NCBI GenBank assembly: GCA_920105805.1
Contig: CAKKTI010000017.1
Coordinates: forward strand, 1-64,000
Source of the DNA: Condylostoma magnum
Taxonomy: Eukaryota; Ciliophora; Heterotrichea; Heterotrichida; Condylostomatidae
DNA length: 64,000 nucleotides
Reading direction: 5' to 3'
The position numbers and the translations under genes were made by a program. Position 1 is the first letter of the stretch. Each line of letters starts with the position of its first letter. The notes beneath the pieces are model-generated. The model worked only from the letters and a program-made list of their open reading frames with translations. It was not told the origin of the DNA and searched no databases. Below, piece by piece: positions 22,364-37,250 of this stretch.

Positions 22364-23668
22364 ATGGAATCAGTTGTAGCTAATCCGTGGAGCGTTATCC
22401 CTATAAAAAATGCGAAAAACGCTAAAAGTTGTACTGAAATGCACCTTTCTAATAGAAATATAGAGTATTTGTAAGAATTTGAGCACTTTCCCAACCTAGA
22501 AATTCTTTACTTAAACAATAACAAACTTGTAAGACTTGAAGGCCTAGACAGAAACGTATGCATTAAACAACTATACGTAGAAAATAATAGATTAACAACT
22601 CTAAAAGGATCCCTTTGCAAGTTTAAATTTCTAGAAACATTGCTACTGGGAGGAAATCACCTGAGAGGATTAGACGGTATACTAGAAATTCTGAGCAAAC
22701 TTACAATACTAAAAATTCTTAACCTTTACGGCAATACGTGTTCCTAGGAGCCTTATTACAGACTAAAGGTAATCCATGCCATTCCCTCTCTAAGAGTTTT
22801 AGACAGACATGAAATCACTTTGACTGAAAGAAACAGAGCAGCTTAGACTGTAGCAAGCTTAAAATCAATGACTTCTTCCAAAAAACAAGCACCTAAGCGA
22901 ACAATAATGGCTCATAGTGTAATAGAAAGAGAGCTTGCTAGATAAGTACGACAAATTAAAGAAACCACGATGAGTGTATAGCGAAAGAGAGAGGAAAGTG
23001 ATAAGGTAGTGTAGTACTCATGGGATCATTTACAAGGCCAACCTCCTCCTGTAAATAATCTGGTATAAAACAACCTACAAAGCTTTGGGTAAAACTAGGA
23101 TGATAAAGTTTCTGAGTGGGAAAAAAACTACATAAAAACACTGTTTTAGTCCTATGATAAAAATAAGAGTGGATTTCTAGATCTAGAGGAATTAACTAGT
23201 CTTATTGAAGACCTGCGGGAAAACAAGGCAGGAATAGGTAAAGTACCAGCTATGGATACTCATGACATAGTCGCAATTCTTAACCAATGGGACAAAAATC
23301 ATGACGGGAAGATCCATTGACGGGAGTTTAGAAATGGAATGAATAAATGGCAATGGAGAATTGCACCATAAGAAATGCTGTAAAAATCCATAAAAGATCT
23401 GTACAAAAGAGCCAGAAGGGAGGAGCTAGGAGGGAAACTAGACGCAGCTAAGGAGTTAGTAATAAAAGCATTGAAACTAGAAGGAGCTTAATAAAAATCC
23501 GAGCAATCTATTCCTGTATATAGGAAAGAGGAGACTGGGAATATACGAAATGACACGTTTCATGTTTTCAGGTTTTAATAGGAGGATAGAGACCATGGAT
23601 ATGCAAAAACAATTTACAATTCTACAAAACCGTATAGAATCGATAGAGACATAACTAGTTTAAATTAA
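22364..23668 (+). CDS. leucine-rich-repeat and EF-hand protein
   Basis: 434 residues starting in ACTATAAAATGG. About six SDS22-type leucine-rich repeats span 25-150, with an LRR cap (HAIPSLRVLDRHEIT). A basic helical linker follows, then two EF-hand loops (DKNKSGFLDLEEL about 235; DKNHDGKIHWREF about 285, whose Trp is TGA) and a charged C-terminal tail. Such LRR proteins are often axonemal. The frame stays coherent through TAA/TAG at about 23581-23586 and ends at TAA, 7 nt before the UPF2 ATG. Confidence 0.82.
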
Positions 23669-23675
23669 TAGTAAA

Positions 23676-26480
23676 ATGGAAGACCTCGGCTTCTCTTATG
23701 AGGAAATTGCTAGTCTCAATGCTACTGCTTCTGGATAGGAAAAACTACAAATTGACTCCAATCCAAGTGAAATTTAAATCGGATTTCCTGCATAATTTGA
23801 AGATTGTGATGATTAGGTAAGAGAAAAGTACTTATAGGAAAGAGAACAGTAATTAAGGATTTTGTAGCTTAGGAATTTAAACGAAGCTGCTTTTAAGTCT
23901 AGAAGAGATATCCCGTAGTTAGTCGCTAAAATTAGTGAAGTGTAAAAGGCTATAAGAAAGCTTAGGACTGTTGATGAAGGAAACTTTTAGCAGGTGTATA
24001 AGGAAATCTCCCAGGTTAATTTGAAAAATTATTTAAGAGAAACTGCTTCTAGTATATGTGAGACAAAAATGTCATTGAGAGATCTGCCAGGGATAGTAGA
24101 AATCTGTAGTTTTATTCATTAAAGATATAATGGATTTTCTAGTATATTAGAGGAAAACTTAAAAAAGCAGTTTACTAATGGAGATGTTATAAAAAAGAGA
24201 AATATACTAAGATTTATTGCCGAGTTGATTATTAGTGGGATTTGATAAGATATTGCAGGATACTGTAGAGTTATAATCAGATAAATTAGCTAGAATGAGG
24301 GAAAAGGAGCCTAAATGTAGAATAGCATAGTCATCATAGTTGGAGCACTTAGAAATAGATGCAATGAGTTTTTAGGCCAGCATCTTTTATCTGAAATTCA
24401 AATGGAACAGTAAAATTAACTATTATTTGTAGAAACAATTTCTATAGTAGACAAAAGAACTCAACAAGCACTTAGAACCCAAATATTAAACTTTTATCAG
24501 AAATGTGAGGTGTATTTAAAGCAATTACACTAAAAGTGCCAGAAGAAGGAATATGAAAACTTTTAACAACATTTAGAAAGAGGAATTGTAAGTGAGAGTA
24601 ACTAAAAGTAAGCATAGAAGCTCAGAGACAACTTTAACAAAATACAACCTGTTATTACAATGCTTGCTGATATAATGCATCAACCCCCTCCTGAGTTTTA
24701 GGAGATATAGTTGACTTTGGGTAATGTAGAAATGCCTGATCCTATCTTCTTCGAGTAAAAGTACGAATCATAGGAAGAAAAGGAGTTCTACGAAAGAATT
24801 CCGTATATAACAATAGATTCGAGCAATGATTAAGAAACCGAGGTATTCGAATAATTCTTATCTAGTATAAATCGAGCTGTTACTACTGAAATGGCGGACT
24901 CTTGTGCTGAGGCGTATTTAAAAATAGCTAATAAAAGCAACAGGAGGAGATTTGTAGAGGCAATGTGCAACTGTCCCAGAAACAGTTTACATCTACTGCC
25001 TAAATTTGCTAGAATTATAGCTGTTGTAAGCCAAGTTTATAAAGATGTAGGAATACAAACGGTGTAAAAACTTGATTAAGACTTTAAAAATGCTAATTCA
25101 GAGAATGATAGAGGAAATCCAGATAATCAGATAAAAAGAGCAAAATTACTAAGTGAATTGTATAAGTTTCAAATATGTAGAAGCGATATAATATTTCAGT
25201 GCATAAATCAATGTTTAGATGATTTTTCAGGGTTTAATGTATAAATTGTAGCTTAATTATTCCGATTTTGTGGAAGATAATTATGCAGAACCCCTGAAAC
25301 ATTTGAGCGTATGGGTATAATGATAGAAAGATTACAAAAGCTCAAAAATTCTAAAAATTTAACAACTGAAATCATGCATATGGTTGAAGATGCTATATAT
25401 TCTTGCAAACCTAATGAAAAAGTTATAAGGAAAGTATAAAAGGATCCACTGGAATCATAAGTAAAGAGAATCATTAAAAATTTAGAATAATCTACCTGTG
25501 ACTAATCAATCCAGTAAATATAAGCCCTTCCATTTCCAGAGAGTGAGGAATACTTGATAAATTCTATATTAAAGTAAGTAATTCAAGGAAGAATTTAAAA
25601 TTTGAAAGTGATTTCTAGTATGCTATGCGGATTAAAAGAAAATGAAAACTTCAGGCAGTTTTTAATCAATTTAACCAATATAGTATACAACACGATTATT
25701 AACGATATACAGCAAAACGATTTCAATAAGTACTAAAATCGAGTTTCAATGGTAAAGTTTTTTGCAGAATTGTACTCTTAGTAGTTATATACTCAAAAAC
25801 AAGCATTTAATTTACTATATGCCTTGATAAACTATTGCACAGAAAACGATCAATCAGATGACTTCTTTAGAGTCCGCTTAATTGCAATTATACTCACATC
25901 TTGCAATAAATATTTTCAAAATGGCAAAAGCAGAGTAAAACTTGACCAATTCTTCTAGGAATTCTAAAAATACATGACGAATAAGAACAATCTATCACTT
26001 GATGTTTAATACGATATAATAGACATGCTAGAAATAATAAAACCAAAAATTACAATTTTAGACAACATTCAAAGCACCTAAGAAATTGAAATAACTGAGG
26101 AAGAGATTTAATTAGATGAACCTTAAGATTTTGATATGGAAAAGGAGTATAACATGCTTATAGAAGATAGTTTATTAGAGGCCAAACAACGGCCTGTGCA
26201 TCGATAAGAGATTCCTGTAGTATATAATTATTAACAGGGCAATAATTTCCCCAATTTTAAAAATTTCAAATTTTTGGTACGAAAGGGTAATAAAGTACAG
26301 GCTAGATCTTTATAAGTGCCACTTGATCATTAAATAGCATAGAATGCGTAAGCCCGAGAGGAAACTTAGATAAAAGAGCGTGAGGAGCTAGGAAAGGTGG
26401 TAAGCAACTTATAGAATCTTTAAAATGATGAAGCTAAGGGAAAGAGATAGCCAATATCAGACTGATCCGTCCAAAGATGA
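23676..26480 (+). CDS. UPF2: UPF2-like nonsense-mediated decay factor
   Basis: About 934 residues. Three MIF4G-like helical repeat regions can be traced. The third carries GRQLCRTPETFERMGIMIERL and AIILTSCNKYF(x)NGKSRVKLDQFF, which match UPF2. An acidic stretch (DFDMEKEYNMLIEDSL) and the C-terminal UPF1-binding region (FLVRKGNKVQARSLQVPL, IAQNAQ) follow. UPF2 bridges UPF1 and UPF3 in nonsense-mediated decay. The stop is uncertain among TGA 26463-26465, 26478-26480 and 26511-26513; the middle one clears the convergent gene's TAG by 2 nt. It lies 7 nt after the LRR gene. Confidence 0.85.
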
Positions 26481-26482
26481 GA

Positions 26483-29400
26483 CTATTTAGATAGTAAGTA
26501 GTCTAGTTTTTGATAAATTAAGTATTCCTTTTGCTCTTTATATTATTAATCGTCATTATAAGTTAGAAATATTATTGATATAATTAGATTATCATACTTT
26601 TTACTGATAACTTAAATAAATACCTGAGCTAAAGTAATAACTTTGTATTGTTATAAAAGTGTTAAACTTAATTAATGCATATTCTGGATTATTAAATTCT
26701 ATAATTGTGACTTTGTTCAGTTAATAACTTTTGAGCCTGAATTGAGATAATATTCAAGTATTTATAAATAAGCTAACCTATATGGCCTAATATAACACTT
26801 TGATAATACCTTATACTTCTTATACAAGTTTCAATCAAAACTTACATCAAGCGCGCAGTAATTTTCATCTTTATATTATGCCATATTAATGCCAATAATT
26901 AACAGCCTAATTAAGCTAAGTTTTTATAATGCTCCCTTCATTTTATAACTAAAAGGGGCCTTTTAAAAAGTTTCCTACTGAATTACTAACTAAAGATTCT
27001 CCTTTGGAAATTGTCTTGGTAGTTCTATAAACTGCTTTAGCCTTGCACTAGTATAGCTACTTATTAAATACGCAAACTATTCAAACTCTTTTTAATTTGC
27101 AATCTTTAAAAATTCTTAGTTATCAATTTTATAAGATTCCATTAATTTTACTAACTCAAAGAAAGAGAAGATATACTTAATGCTCTCTATGCTGATTTAG
27201 GAATAATCAGGGCCTAAATAACTTTAAATCAGCGTTTTTATTTATTAGGATATTTGAATTTTAGATTATAAAAGTACATTTTCAGTAGTACAGTAATGAA
27301 CTATTACATGTATATTATCTATATTCTATTAAGTAAATGACGCTAAATATTGACTGTAGAGTTGCTTTTCTTAGTTCATTGTTAATACCACCCCATTATC
27401 CCTTACAATATCATATCCTTTTAGCCTAAGTAATGCAGAGTTGAAGAGCTCTAATTCATCCTTAGGGTAATTCATCTAATAAAGAGAATTAAATACTCCA
27501 AGTAATTGAAAGTACTAGAATTCTAGTTATTAATTGTTTAGATCGTTATGTTAAATAATCAAACAAAGCAATGATTCCTCTTTAAAACTGTGCTAAATTT
27601 GCTTTTGATAGTAAGAAAGAATTAACTATGATTCAAGATTGTCTTTGAGTAACTTAACCTTATCTTAGTTAACAATTTTCAATACATCAGAGAAAAGCTC
27701 AAGATTACTCTATAAAACTTTTGCAGCATTGCAAGCTTCAAGTTCTCCAATTGGATAATGCTTCTCTTATAGCAGTTCTGAGTTTCATTAAATAAGTTGT
27801 ACTAGTTAGTCAAAACTTAAGCTATTTTCTGAGGAAAGTACTGCTGATGAAATTATTTGGATTGGAGTTGCCACTTGAGCCATATAAATTGAATTAATGA
27901 TAGATTGATTGAGATTAAAGTCAATTACACTGGAAGTTATTTCAGAATTTAAAGCCATTTGATTAAGCTATACTTTTTTACCCATATGCAGATGAAGATT
28001 TCCTAAGAACTTCAGCATTTAATAGAGTTTTTAAGGCTTGCTAAGGTTATCCAGGACCTTATCATAAACAATAGCAATTGGGACAAATGTAATTTTTTTG
28101 ACTCTTTTGTTATAGATTAGTTTAGTACAGCAATTCAAGAAGGTATTATCAGAGTAGTTGATATTTCCTAAGCTATTCTTTTAATTTTCTACGGTAATAT
28201 GTACTATTTATCTCTACAGAATCAAGGCTTGTATAAAATCTTCAACCATTGCCCTTTATAGTTTTTCATTAAGGGGATCTTCTTATATATTGATTGAATT
28301 CCCTTTGATAAAATTAGATATTATTGGGAAATTCTTATCAATCTCAAACGCAGTAGAATAAGGCTATTGGAGTCCAAGCTTATAGAAGACATGCTGTATT
28401 ATTAAAAAGTCTAATTTACTTCTATAAGGAGTAACAATAACAACAGGGCCTGAGTATTTCGATTGATACTTAGTAATTTTTCTGAGTTTATTTATATCAA
28501 TTACAAATCGGCCGAACATTCTCCTTTGAATTTAATTTAATAGTATTTATTGCTACTTTTAGCCTATTAGAGACGATTTATTCAATAACTTCTCAGCCAT
28601 TTACAGTGTCATTTATCTTATATCTTAGTAGATCTAATAATTTTCCTATGCATCACTAGAGTTTAGCATTGAAACTTAGAACTATTCCTTATTAGTATTA
28701 GAAATCTAAAATAAGCTGCTTAATATTTTATCTTTATCCACAGGAATGACTTTACTTTTAGTTCCTAAGTATTCTTCATACTAGTTTTTGATCACTTACA
28801 TTGTAAGGTTAGTATTCAAATCATGACCTGACAGATCAACTGGCACATCAATGTATTCTGCCTTAATAATCCATTTGTTTATGCCATATCCAAATAAAAT
28901 ACTATAATCAACAATAGGAGCATCCATTATATCAAAACTAAAGACTGCTTTATCCTATAGAGGCAAATTTTTTAGCATATTTTATACATTACCAGTCATA
29001 AAATGCCTTTCAACGTTTGTAATTTGCAAAAATGACTGTCTTATCATCATCTCCTTTCATACTATTTCCCCTTTTAGATCATTTGATTTGAGTTTATAAG
29101 CTGTCCAATTTTTTAGTAAAATACCCCAGGGAATGTATTTTTCAACAAAATCTACCGATTGAAGGCTTAATCATTATCAACTATGTCGACTGGCCCTTTA
29201 TAAATTTAGTTTCCTCCATATTACCTAAAGTAGTCTATTGCTATAAGGGTAGGGAATTCAAAGGTAGTTTTATTTCGATCAGATTATACTATATTAAGCA
29301 CTTTAACCTCCCCTCTCTTACTGTAAAAGTACGGGCTAACTAACATAGCATTGCAGCAGAAATCACAAGGCACAGTTTCCCCCTTGACCCATTAAATTGT

Positions 29401-30209
29401 CCCTTAGAATTACCCCCAGTGACTGTATTGTATACCCAAGCAGCTGTAGCTGTACTTGTATCCACCCATCCCGGATAAGGCTCTTTCCAACTTGCTCCGA
29501 CTGAAGGAAGTCTACAAATGATCACTGGTAAATCTCCTGACCTACATTTTAGTAAATTCTCAGTCAAAAATTTAGAAAAAGTGTAAGTATCAGGCCATAT
29601 CTATGTTATCGTCCTCTAGCAAGCTTTAATCTCCTCTTCAGTTGTTAAATTGGTGATTTATTAATAAAGCTCCTCAGGGTCAGTTAAGGTTGGATATACT
29701 TCTTCTTCGATTTGTCCTGTCATATGAACCATAGAATAGGCTGTTGATGCATGAATTAAGCATTTTATATTCGGGCAGTTTTAGCCTAATTACAGTACAT
29801 TCATGGGCCCAATTACATTATTCAAAGTTGCAATGTTAAGAGGCTCAGTGTACTTAGTACTTGCTGCGATATTAAAGATAAGAGTAGTATTCTAGCTGAT
29901 TTATCTATACATTTCTGGATCTATTCCTAAGCATTCCTAAGTAATATCGCCTTCTACTGGGATAATCTTAGAATCTATGAATTCTTGAAAATTTTTATGC
30001 TTTTTCTTTATTCTTTCAAAACAACCCGTTTGAAGAATTTCCTGATGCAGCCTTTCATACACAGAATTAAATTTGCCTTTTCTTATCAAAATATATGCGT
30101 AGTTGATATTATCAAGAGAATAAAGTATCTTTTCTAAAAATACTCGCCCAACATTGCCACTTGAGCCAGTTATGAATAGAACCTGATTGTCGTAAAACTT
30201 TTAGGCCAT
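26483..30209 (-). CDS. fatty acyl-CoA reductase / acyltransferase fusion (FARAT type), two frame breaks
   Basis: About 1,240 codons. Residues 1-330: fatty-acyl-CoA reductase NAD-binding domain with TGSSGNVGRV, an HASTAY motif, TYTFSKFLTENL with the Y-x-x-x-K-like pattern, and CRLPSVG. A glycerol-/DHAP-acyltransferase-like region follows (about 560-800; TPYRSKLDFL, FVPIAIVYDKVL), then a long helical C terminus. Fusion of these two activities is known from Tetrahymena FARAT, which makes both ether-lipid precursors. Two one-base shifts break the frame, one at the C5 run 29413-29417 and one near 29155-29175; the length becomes a multiple of three if both are one-base losses. Motif I has Tyr where the catalytic His is expected. 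The stop could be TAA at 26762-26764. Confidence 0.75.
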
Positions 30210-30408
30210 TATTGCAATAAAACAGCTAGTTTTCCATTTTGGAATAGGCGGGTAGACTATAAAATTATCAGCGGTTACAATAACTTTCGTTAAGGAATTG
30301 TATATTAATATAATCAATCAATATTTATTTAACTATATTTACTTAAAAATATTCAGGTGATATTAAAAATTATTAACTTGCCCCACCTAAACTTTTACTA
30401 AGCATAAA
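30210..30408. other. divergent intergenic region
   Basis: About 200 nt, strongly AT-rich, between the start codons of the FARAT-type gene and the next plus-strand gene. No ORF or motif recognised beyond the start context. Confidence 0.45.
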
Positions 30409-31059
30409 ATGGATGAATTATCCAAAAAGGAATGAAAATTATTTTTTCCTTTAAATCTTAGTCAATAAACTATGTAATTTGTATAATGCATGCAGATAAA
30501 CTGTATAATTAATAAATTCCCTAATTCTTTTGTATAGTAAATTATAATACCCTCTCTGTAGTATTGAAATAGAATACAATTAATTTGTTAGGAGATGTAG
30601 ACTGTATCAACTAAATTTCATGACATATATAAAAATTGTCAAAAAGCATATTACAATACCGATATAAAGGCTTTGTTATGTTAAAGTAAGCAATTATCCT
30701 TTAATAATTATGCTATATTTTTAGGCAATGAGATATTGTAAGCAATGTTATCAAGACTTCTTACTGTTAAGTAAAATTTAAATACATGCTTTTCTTATTG
30801 TATTTTCAAATAAAATGATTTAAAGTGTAGATTGCCAAAGTTAAAATATAGTATTGATTCAACTATATTATTTTAAATAGATGCTTAACTAATTAATGAA
30901 TCCCTATTGCCCTTAATTTAAGCTGATTATATATTACTATATTTAAATGTTGATGTAAGAAAATATACTATTGATTTAGTTAAGAACATGAGATAAAGAA
31001 CTACTAAAATCTAATTAACTTCAGCTTTAAATGAAATATATCAATACAATATTTATTAA
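30409..31059 (+). CDS. hypothetical protein
   Basis: 216 residues from an AGCATAAAATGG start to TAA 24 nt before the convergent SNF1-like stop. Helical and Leu/Ile/Gln-rich with scattered Cys. No domain recognised. Supported by start context, coherent composition without clustered TGA, and gene spacing. Confidence 0.5.
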
Positions 31060-31083
31060 AGCTTTTACAATATTTTATATCAT

Positions 31084-32121
31084 TTAAGTTTTGCTAAATT
31101 TCTTTATTAATTTATATGTTGTAGTTGCATGATCTGTGATACCTCCTTATATACTTCTATATACTAAATCTTATTTAAATCCTAATTAGACTAATTAATT
31201 AATGACATCTTAATCAATATAATAATCAGCAGTATCATTATCTATATGGTTCCCCATCAACCAAGGATGATTAATAACTTGATTTAGTTTTAATCGTTTA
31301 AATGGCACAATATTCAACAATCCTTTTATTAAACTTTAGGCTTCCGGAGACAAATAAGAAGGAAGTCTATATTATTCTTTTAGTATCACGTAATACAACT
31401 CATTTAAGCTTTTTGCTTTAAATGGAACATTTCCTACTAGCATAGTATAAAGTACAATCCCTAAACTTCATAAATCAACTAAAAAGGGTTCATACGGATG
31501 GTTTAACACAATTTCAGGTGCTAAGTAAGCAGGAGTCCCGCATTATTCTTGTATTAGTTCATTATTCAAAACTTGTTTTGATACTCCAAAATCACATATT
31601 TTTACAGTTTTTGTTGTACTACAAAATAAAATATTATCTAATTTTATATCTCTATGAATGATTCTTTAATCATGGCAAGCCTAAACTCCTAAAACGATTT
31701 ATCTAAAGATCTTTCTAGCTGAAGTTTCAGGGAATCTTTTCTTTCTTTTAAGTACACTAAGCGCATCCCCACCTTTAGCATATTCAAGAACAATCATAAA
31801 GCATTTATCAGTTTCAAATATTTCGTAGAGTTGTATAACATTAGGATGATTGATCAACTTCATTATTTTAATTTCTTATACAATCTTTAACCATGCTTAA
31901 TCTTTTATCTGTGATTTCTTTATTTTCTTGATTGCTACAGCGTATCCTGTTATTAGATGCTTTGCAAGGTAGACTTTAGCAAATGCTCCTTTTCCTATTC
32001 GTCTCTCTATCTAATAAAATTACTTGGTTGTTGGTGGAATTTTATTATTATTTTTCGTATAATCCTAAATAAAATCAACTAACAATTTGTTATCATATTT
32101 CTATAGCTATTTGGGACTCAT
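31084..32121 (-). CDS. SNF1/AMPK-like protein kinase with UBA domain
   Basis: 345 residues. Kinase domain about 30-290 with GKGAFAKVYLA, VAIKKI, HRDIKLDNIL, DFGVSK and GTPAYLAPEI; the Trp of D-L-W-S is a TGA codon. After NQVINHPWL there is a UBA-like domain (VINQLVQLGFKQDLVYRSI ... ATTTYKLI) as in SNF1/AMPK and MARK catalytic subunits, where it modulates kinase activity. Short for an AMPK alpha subunit because the C-terminal beta-binding region is absent. The stop is TAA at 31084-31086. Role in energy or polarity signalling is inferred from family. Confidence 0.88.
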
Positions 32122-32142
32122 TTTAAACCGATTTGCTATAAG

Positions 32143-32517
32143 TTACTTTATTTTTTGTGTGCTAAGCACCTTTTACTGTATTATTTTGTTTTAAAGGGAG
32201 TTTTATGAAAAATTTCGCCTATTTATAATTTGATTATTTGAGGTTTAACTAGTATTATCAAAATTACTCTATACAGCAATTTCTGACCTTTATCTTCTGT
32301 GCCTTTTTCTAATTCTGTCTTTAGGAGATACTGGCAGACTAGAATGAGCTTTAAGTACTTCGTTTATGTGAATTCTACTCTATTTAGTAGAACTGTTTCT
32401 ATTCTTTAGGGTTACTTAAATAAGTTTTCTACTATCTCTACTTTAATAATTTAACCAAAGATTGTAATTTTTCTTTAGCTAGGAAAAATATTTCTTTTTA
32501 CAATGTTTTACTTGCAT
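32143..32517 (-). CDS. small basic protein upstream of the SNF1-like kinase
   Basis: 124 residues, Lys/Arg/Ser/Asn-rich, with an S-P motif (PVSPKDR). It ends at TAA, 21 nt upstream of the kinase ATG and in the same frame. If that TAA is read as Gln it becomes an N-terminal extension of the kinase. No domain recognised. Confidence 0.45.
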
Positions 32518-32604
32518 TGTTAATTTTAACTTTACAACGTTAAATAAAAACTAATTTACGCTACAAAATTTTCAAGTTATAATTACTAATAAATATAAAA
32601 GAGT

Positions 32605-33306
32605 ATGCAATACTCTCCCAATGAATAACTTGCTATGTTTATTATAACTGGAATAACTAATTTATTTAATCTGCCAGGAATATACATGATATACAAACGC
32701 AACATGCCCTTTAACGTTTGATTTGGCCTTTTTACCACCTTCACTTCCTTTATGTACCATTCAATGGAAAGTTTATATATCAAAAGACTGTACCTTGACG
32801 TAAGTTAATGACATAGACTGGATAATATAGGAGCAATATGCTGTTTGTGTGCTTTGTTTGTGTACTTGATGGATAATTTAGATCAAGATGAAATAGGAAA
32901 TACAATTAGTGTGATTGAATCTTCTAAAGATCGGCACTTAATATACTTGTCTTTAGTAATTACACTGATAATGCAAACGAATCATCCCTGACTACTTAAA
33001 AATACTATTGTTCCTATAGGACTTTTTGCAACTGTGTTTATCTTTAAAATTATACTCGGTAGATGGCCACGATTCAATATGCATAATTTTAAAATCGCAT
33101 TATTCTTCATGTTTTTAGCTTTTGTTTGTTTTGGGAGAGGTTTGGATGAGAACGAAGATTATCTAAGAATTTGGCATGGAGGCTGGCATTTATTCGGAGC
33201 AATTGGCATATTTTATTTCTACAATTCCATAGATAAAGACAAAATTGAGAAGGATATTGTAGCTGTACCTAGATACAGACATTTCGGGTGGGTTGAAATG
33301 ACATAA
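32605..33306 (+). CDS. seven-TM protein of the CREST superfamily (TMEM8/DUF3522-like)
   Basis: 233 residues with about seven membrane segments. S-x3-Y-H (SFMYH), WHRLDNIGA and H-G-G-W-H (IWHGGWHLFG) match the conserved Ser, His and Asp positions of CREST proteins (alkaline ceramidases, PAQR receptors, PGAP6/TMEM8), thought to be metal-dependent lipid hydrolases. Three TGA codons are read as Trp. Ends at TAA after the last segment and a short basic tail. Substrate unknown. Confidence 0.75.
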
Positions 33307-33422
33307 GAGCTTTTTAGCGTAGTTTTTAGAAGTAGTTGAGTTAAGTATAAAATTTAGTTCAATTGCAAAAATATTGATCATTTAACGATTGTATAACATG
33401 TTCTTATAATAACCCTAGTAAA

Positions 33423-35132
<1,710 letters not shown>

Positions 35133-35275
35133 TTTAGTTAACAGAATAAAAACCATAGTTAATTGTTCTTGAAATTACTTTTGATTATTTTACATATATT
35201 AAAAGACAAATTAAGAAACAACACTTGCAAATCCCCTTAATCTGCTACACAAACTATTAAAATTCTATATTATTA

Positions 35276-37237
35276 TTACTTTCTCCCTCTAAGATAAGAT
35301 GAGTTGTAAGCTTCAAACACATCAAATCTGTCATCTTGACTATACTTCAAACATTTAATTATAAATTCCTTGCACTCATTACTTACATTAGGCTTACTAG
35401 GAAATGTAACATTTCTAGCATTTACAATAACCTGGTCCTTTAGTACTTTTTCCTGGGGCATTCCTTATCCAAAAGGTTTTTAGCCATACAGCATTTCATA
35501 AAAAATGATTCCTGCAGACCATACATCTACCTTTGAGGATATTTTAGGAGGTGAATGTGAAATATCGAAGCATTCTGGGGCCTGGTACCAATAAGTACCG
35601 ACTCCCTGGCTAGTCAGCTCCATATTAGTTTTACTTGGGTCCATTATCTTGCTTAGCCCGAAATCTGTTATTTTCACATCCCCATTATTCAGCAGTATAT
35701 TGTGTGGCTTCAGATCATAATGAATTATACGTTCCCCTTGCTCATTAAGATACTTGAGTCCTGCAAAAATTTATTACATAATCATTTTAGCCTCTTTCTC
35801 AGTCAACTGCCTATGTCTTTTTAAATACATATGAAGATCCTCATCAGGACAGTACTCAAGTATAGTGCAAAAGCAATTTCCATCGATTTCTAAAGTATCA
35901 TAGTGTTTTACTATTTTGGGGTGATTTAGCTCTCTATGTATATGGTTCTCCCTCAGAGCATGCTTTATATAGTTGGCCTTGATTGACTCTGACCAGCCGG
36001 GGGACAACTGATGGAACTTAATAGCGATGTATCTATGCTCGTACAGCTCATAGGCCTTGTACACCTCGCTGTATCCCCCCTTTCCCAGTAGTGACAGTAA
36101 TAAGTACCGGTTGTGCAGCACTGGCCAGGCCTCATGATCCGGAGTTACTTTAGCATACTTTGCAGAGTCTTCCTCTGTTATTCTTCGCCACTCTTAAATA
36201 TGCACTGCCTTCTCAATCTCCAAGCGGTCCAGCCTCTCCTTCATCAGCTACTCCTCTCTTGACAGTAAAACCAGCTTCAAGGTAATTACATTAAATTAAT
36301 CCTCTTCTGTTTTTCTATTCTACTTCCTCTGTCTTTCCAGCAGCTATCTCTATTACTGCATTCTTCTTAATTATTCCTTGCATTCCACTATCTCCTTACC
36401 GTCTTCTCAGCATTCAGTAAATCTGGCTCCTTGTCTTACCATTGTAGCCTTTCCTAGTCTGAAAGAATCATTGAAAAGCTTCGCTTTTAACTCCTGACGT
36501 TTCTTTTCTTCTAGTTCTTTTAAGGTTCTTACTAGGGCGTCCCGCCCTAGCTATTGGCTCTAATCATACTTCTATTAAACTTCTTGAATCCTGGAAAGCT
36601 CTTCCTCCTTTGAGTTTAACTTGTACTGCAGGGTTTTAGTCTAAATCGATACATCTTATATAATCTACTCCTTTTCCTACACCTTTTACTCCGTTTCCAA
36701 TACAGCCTTTCTTAGCTATTTCATCTTCTATACCATAGAATTCATAATCTACGACTTAACAAAACTACTACCATCTACAGTCTACATAAAATCCTAGAAT
36801 AACTCAGTGATTTATCCATCAGACCTGTATGAGTTACTGTTCTCCTGCTCTATAGGTGTCTATGTCTAATATTCCTAAACCTCATAAATTCCTGAAAATG
36901 GCGATTATCCTACAAACTTTTTACAAATCGGCTCAAAGTCCTCATTGCTTCTCTTCCGCTTTCCAAAAACTTTCTCACTTTCTTAGGGTGAAGAATTGCT
37001 ATAAGAACGGCTCTCCGCTCTTTAAAACTTGCTTTAGGCGGGATTTTAAGCGAAGAAATGATCTAATGTCACCTAGCCAGGTTCCATTATCAGCTTACTA
37101 TCTGGGCTTTGAGGAAATGATTAACTGTTGCTATTTGGTTTGGGAGTTCCTGTTATTCTTGCTTCTAAATCCAGCATTCGGGAGTTGACAGTTTGGATAA
37201 TGTCGTTGCATACTGTGAGAGAAAAGTTATCAGTCAT
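35276..37237 (-). CDS. TLK: Tousled-like protein kinase
   Basis: 653 residues. A Ser/Asn/Gln-rich N terminus with a basic nuclear-localisation-like patch ([11 protein letters not shown]) is followed by a coiled coil (about 200-350). The C-terminal kinase domain (about 380-650) has [55 protein letters not shown] and [22 protein letters not shown]. The H-Y-D form of the catalytic loop is normal for this family. TLKs act on histone chaperones such as Asf1 in replication-linked chromatin assembly. Stop TAA. Confidence 0.93.
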
Positions 37238-37250
37238 TGTATTTATTATT
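37238..37250. promoter_or_regulatory. 13-nt divergent spacer
   Basis: Separates the TLK start codon (minus) from the ATG of the small plus-strand ORF at 37251, mirroring the 14-nt divergent spacer at 21170. Depends on the small ORF being real. Confidence 0.3.

Noticed and set aside
29150-29180. Short GT-AG intron as the cause of the second frame break in the FARAT-type gene
   Set aside because: Candidate GT...AG spans of 10, 16 and 25 nt give the wrong phase; none of a plausible size restores the downstream frame. A one-base loss fits the total length better.
36856-37188. 110-residue plus-strand ORF
   Set aside because: Antisense of the N-terminal region of the Tousled-like kinase, which is coherent and in frame with its kinase domain.
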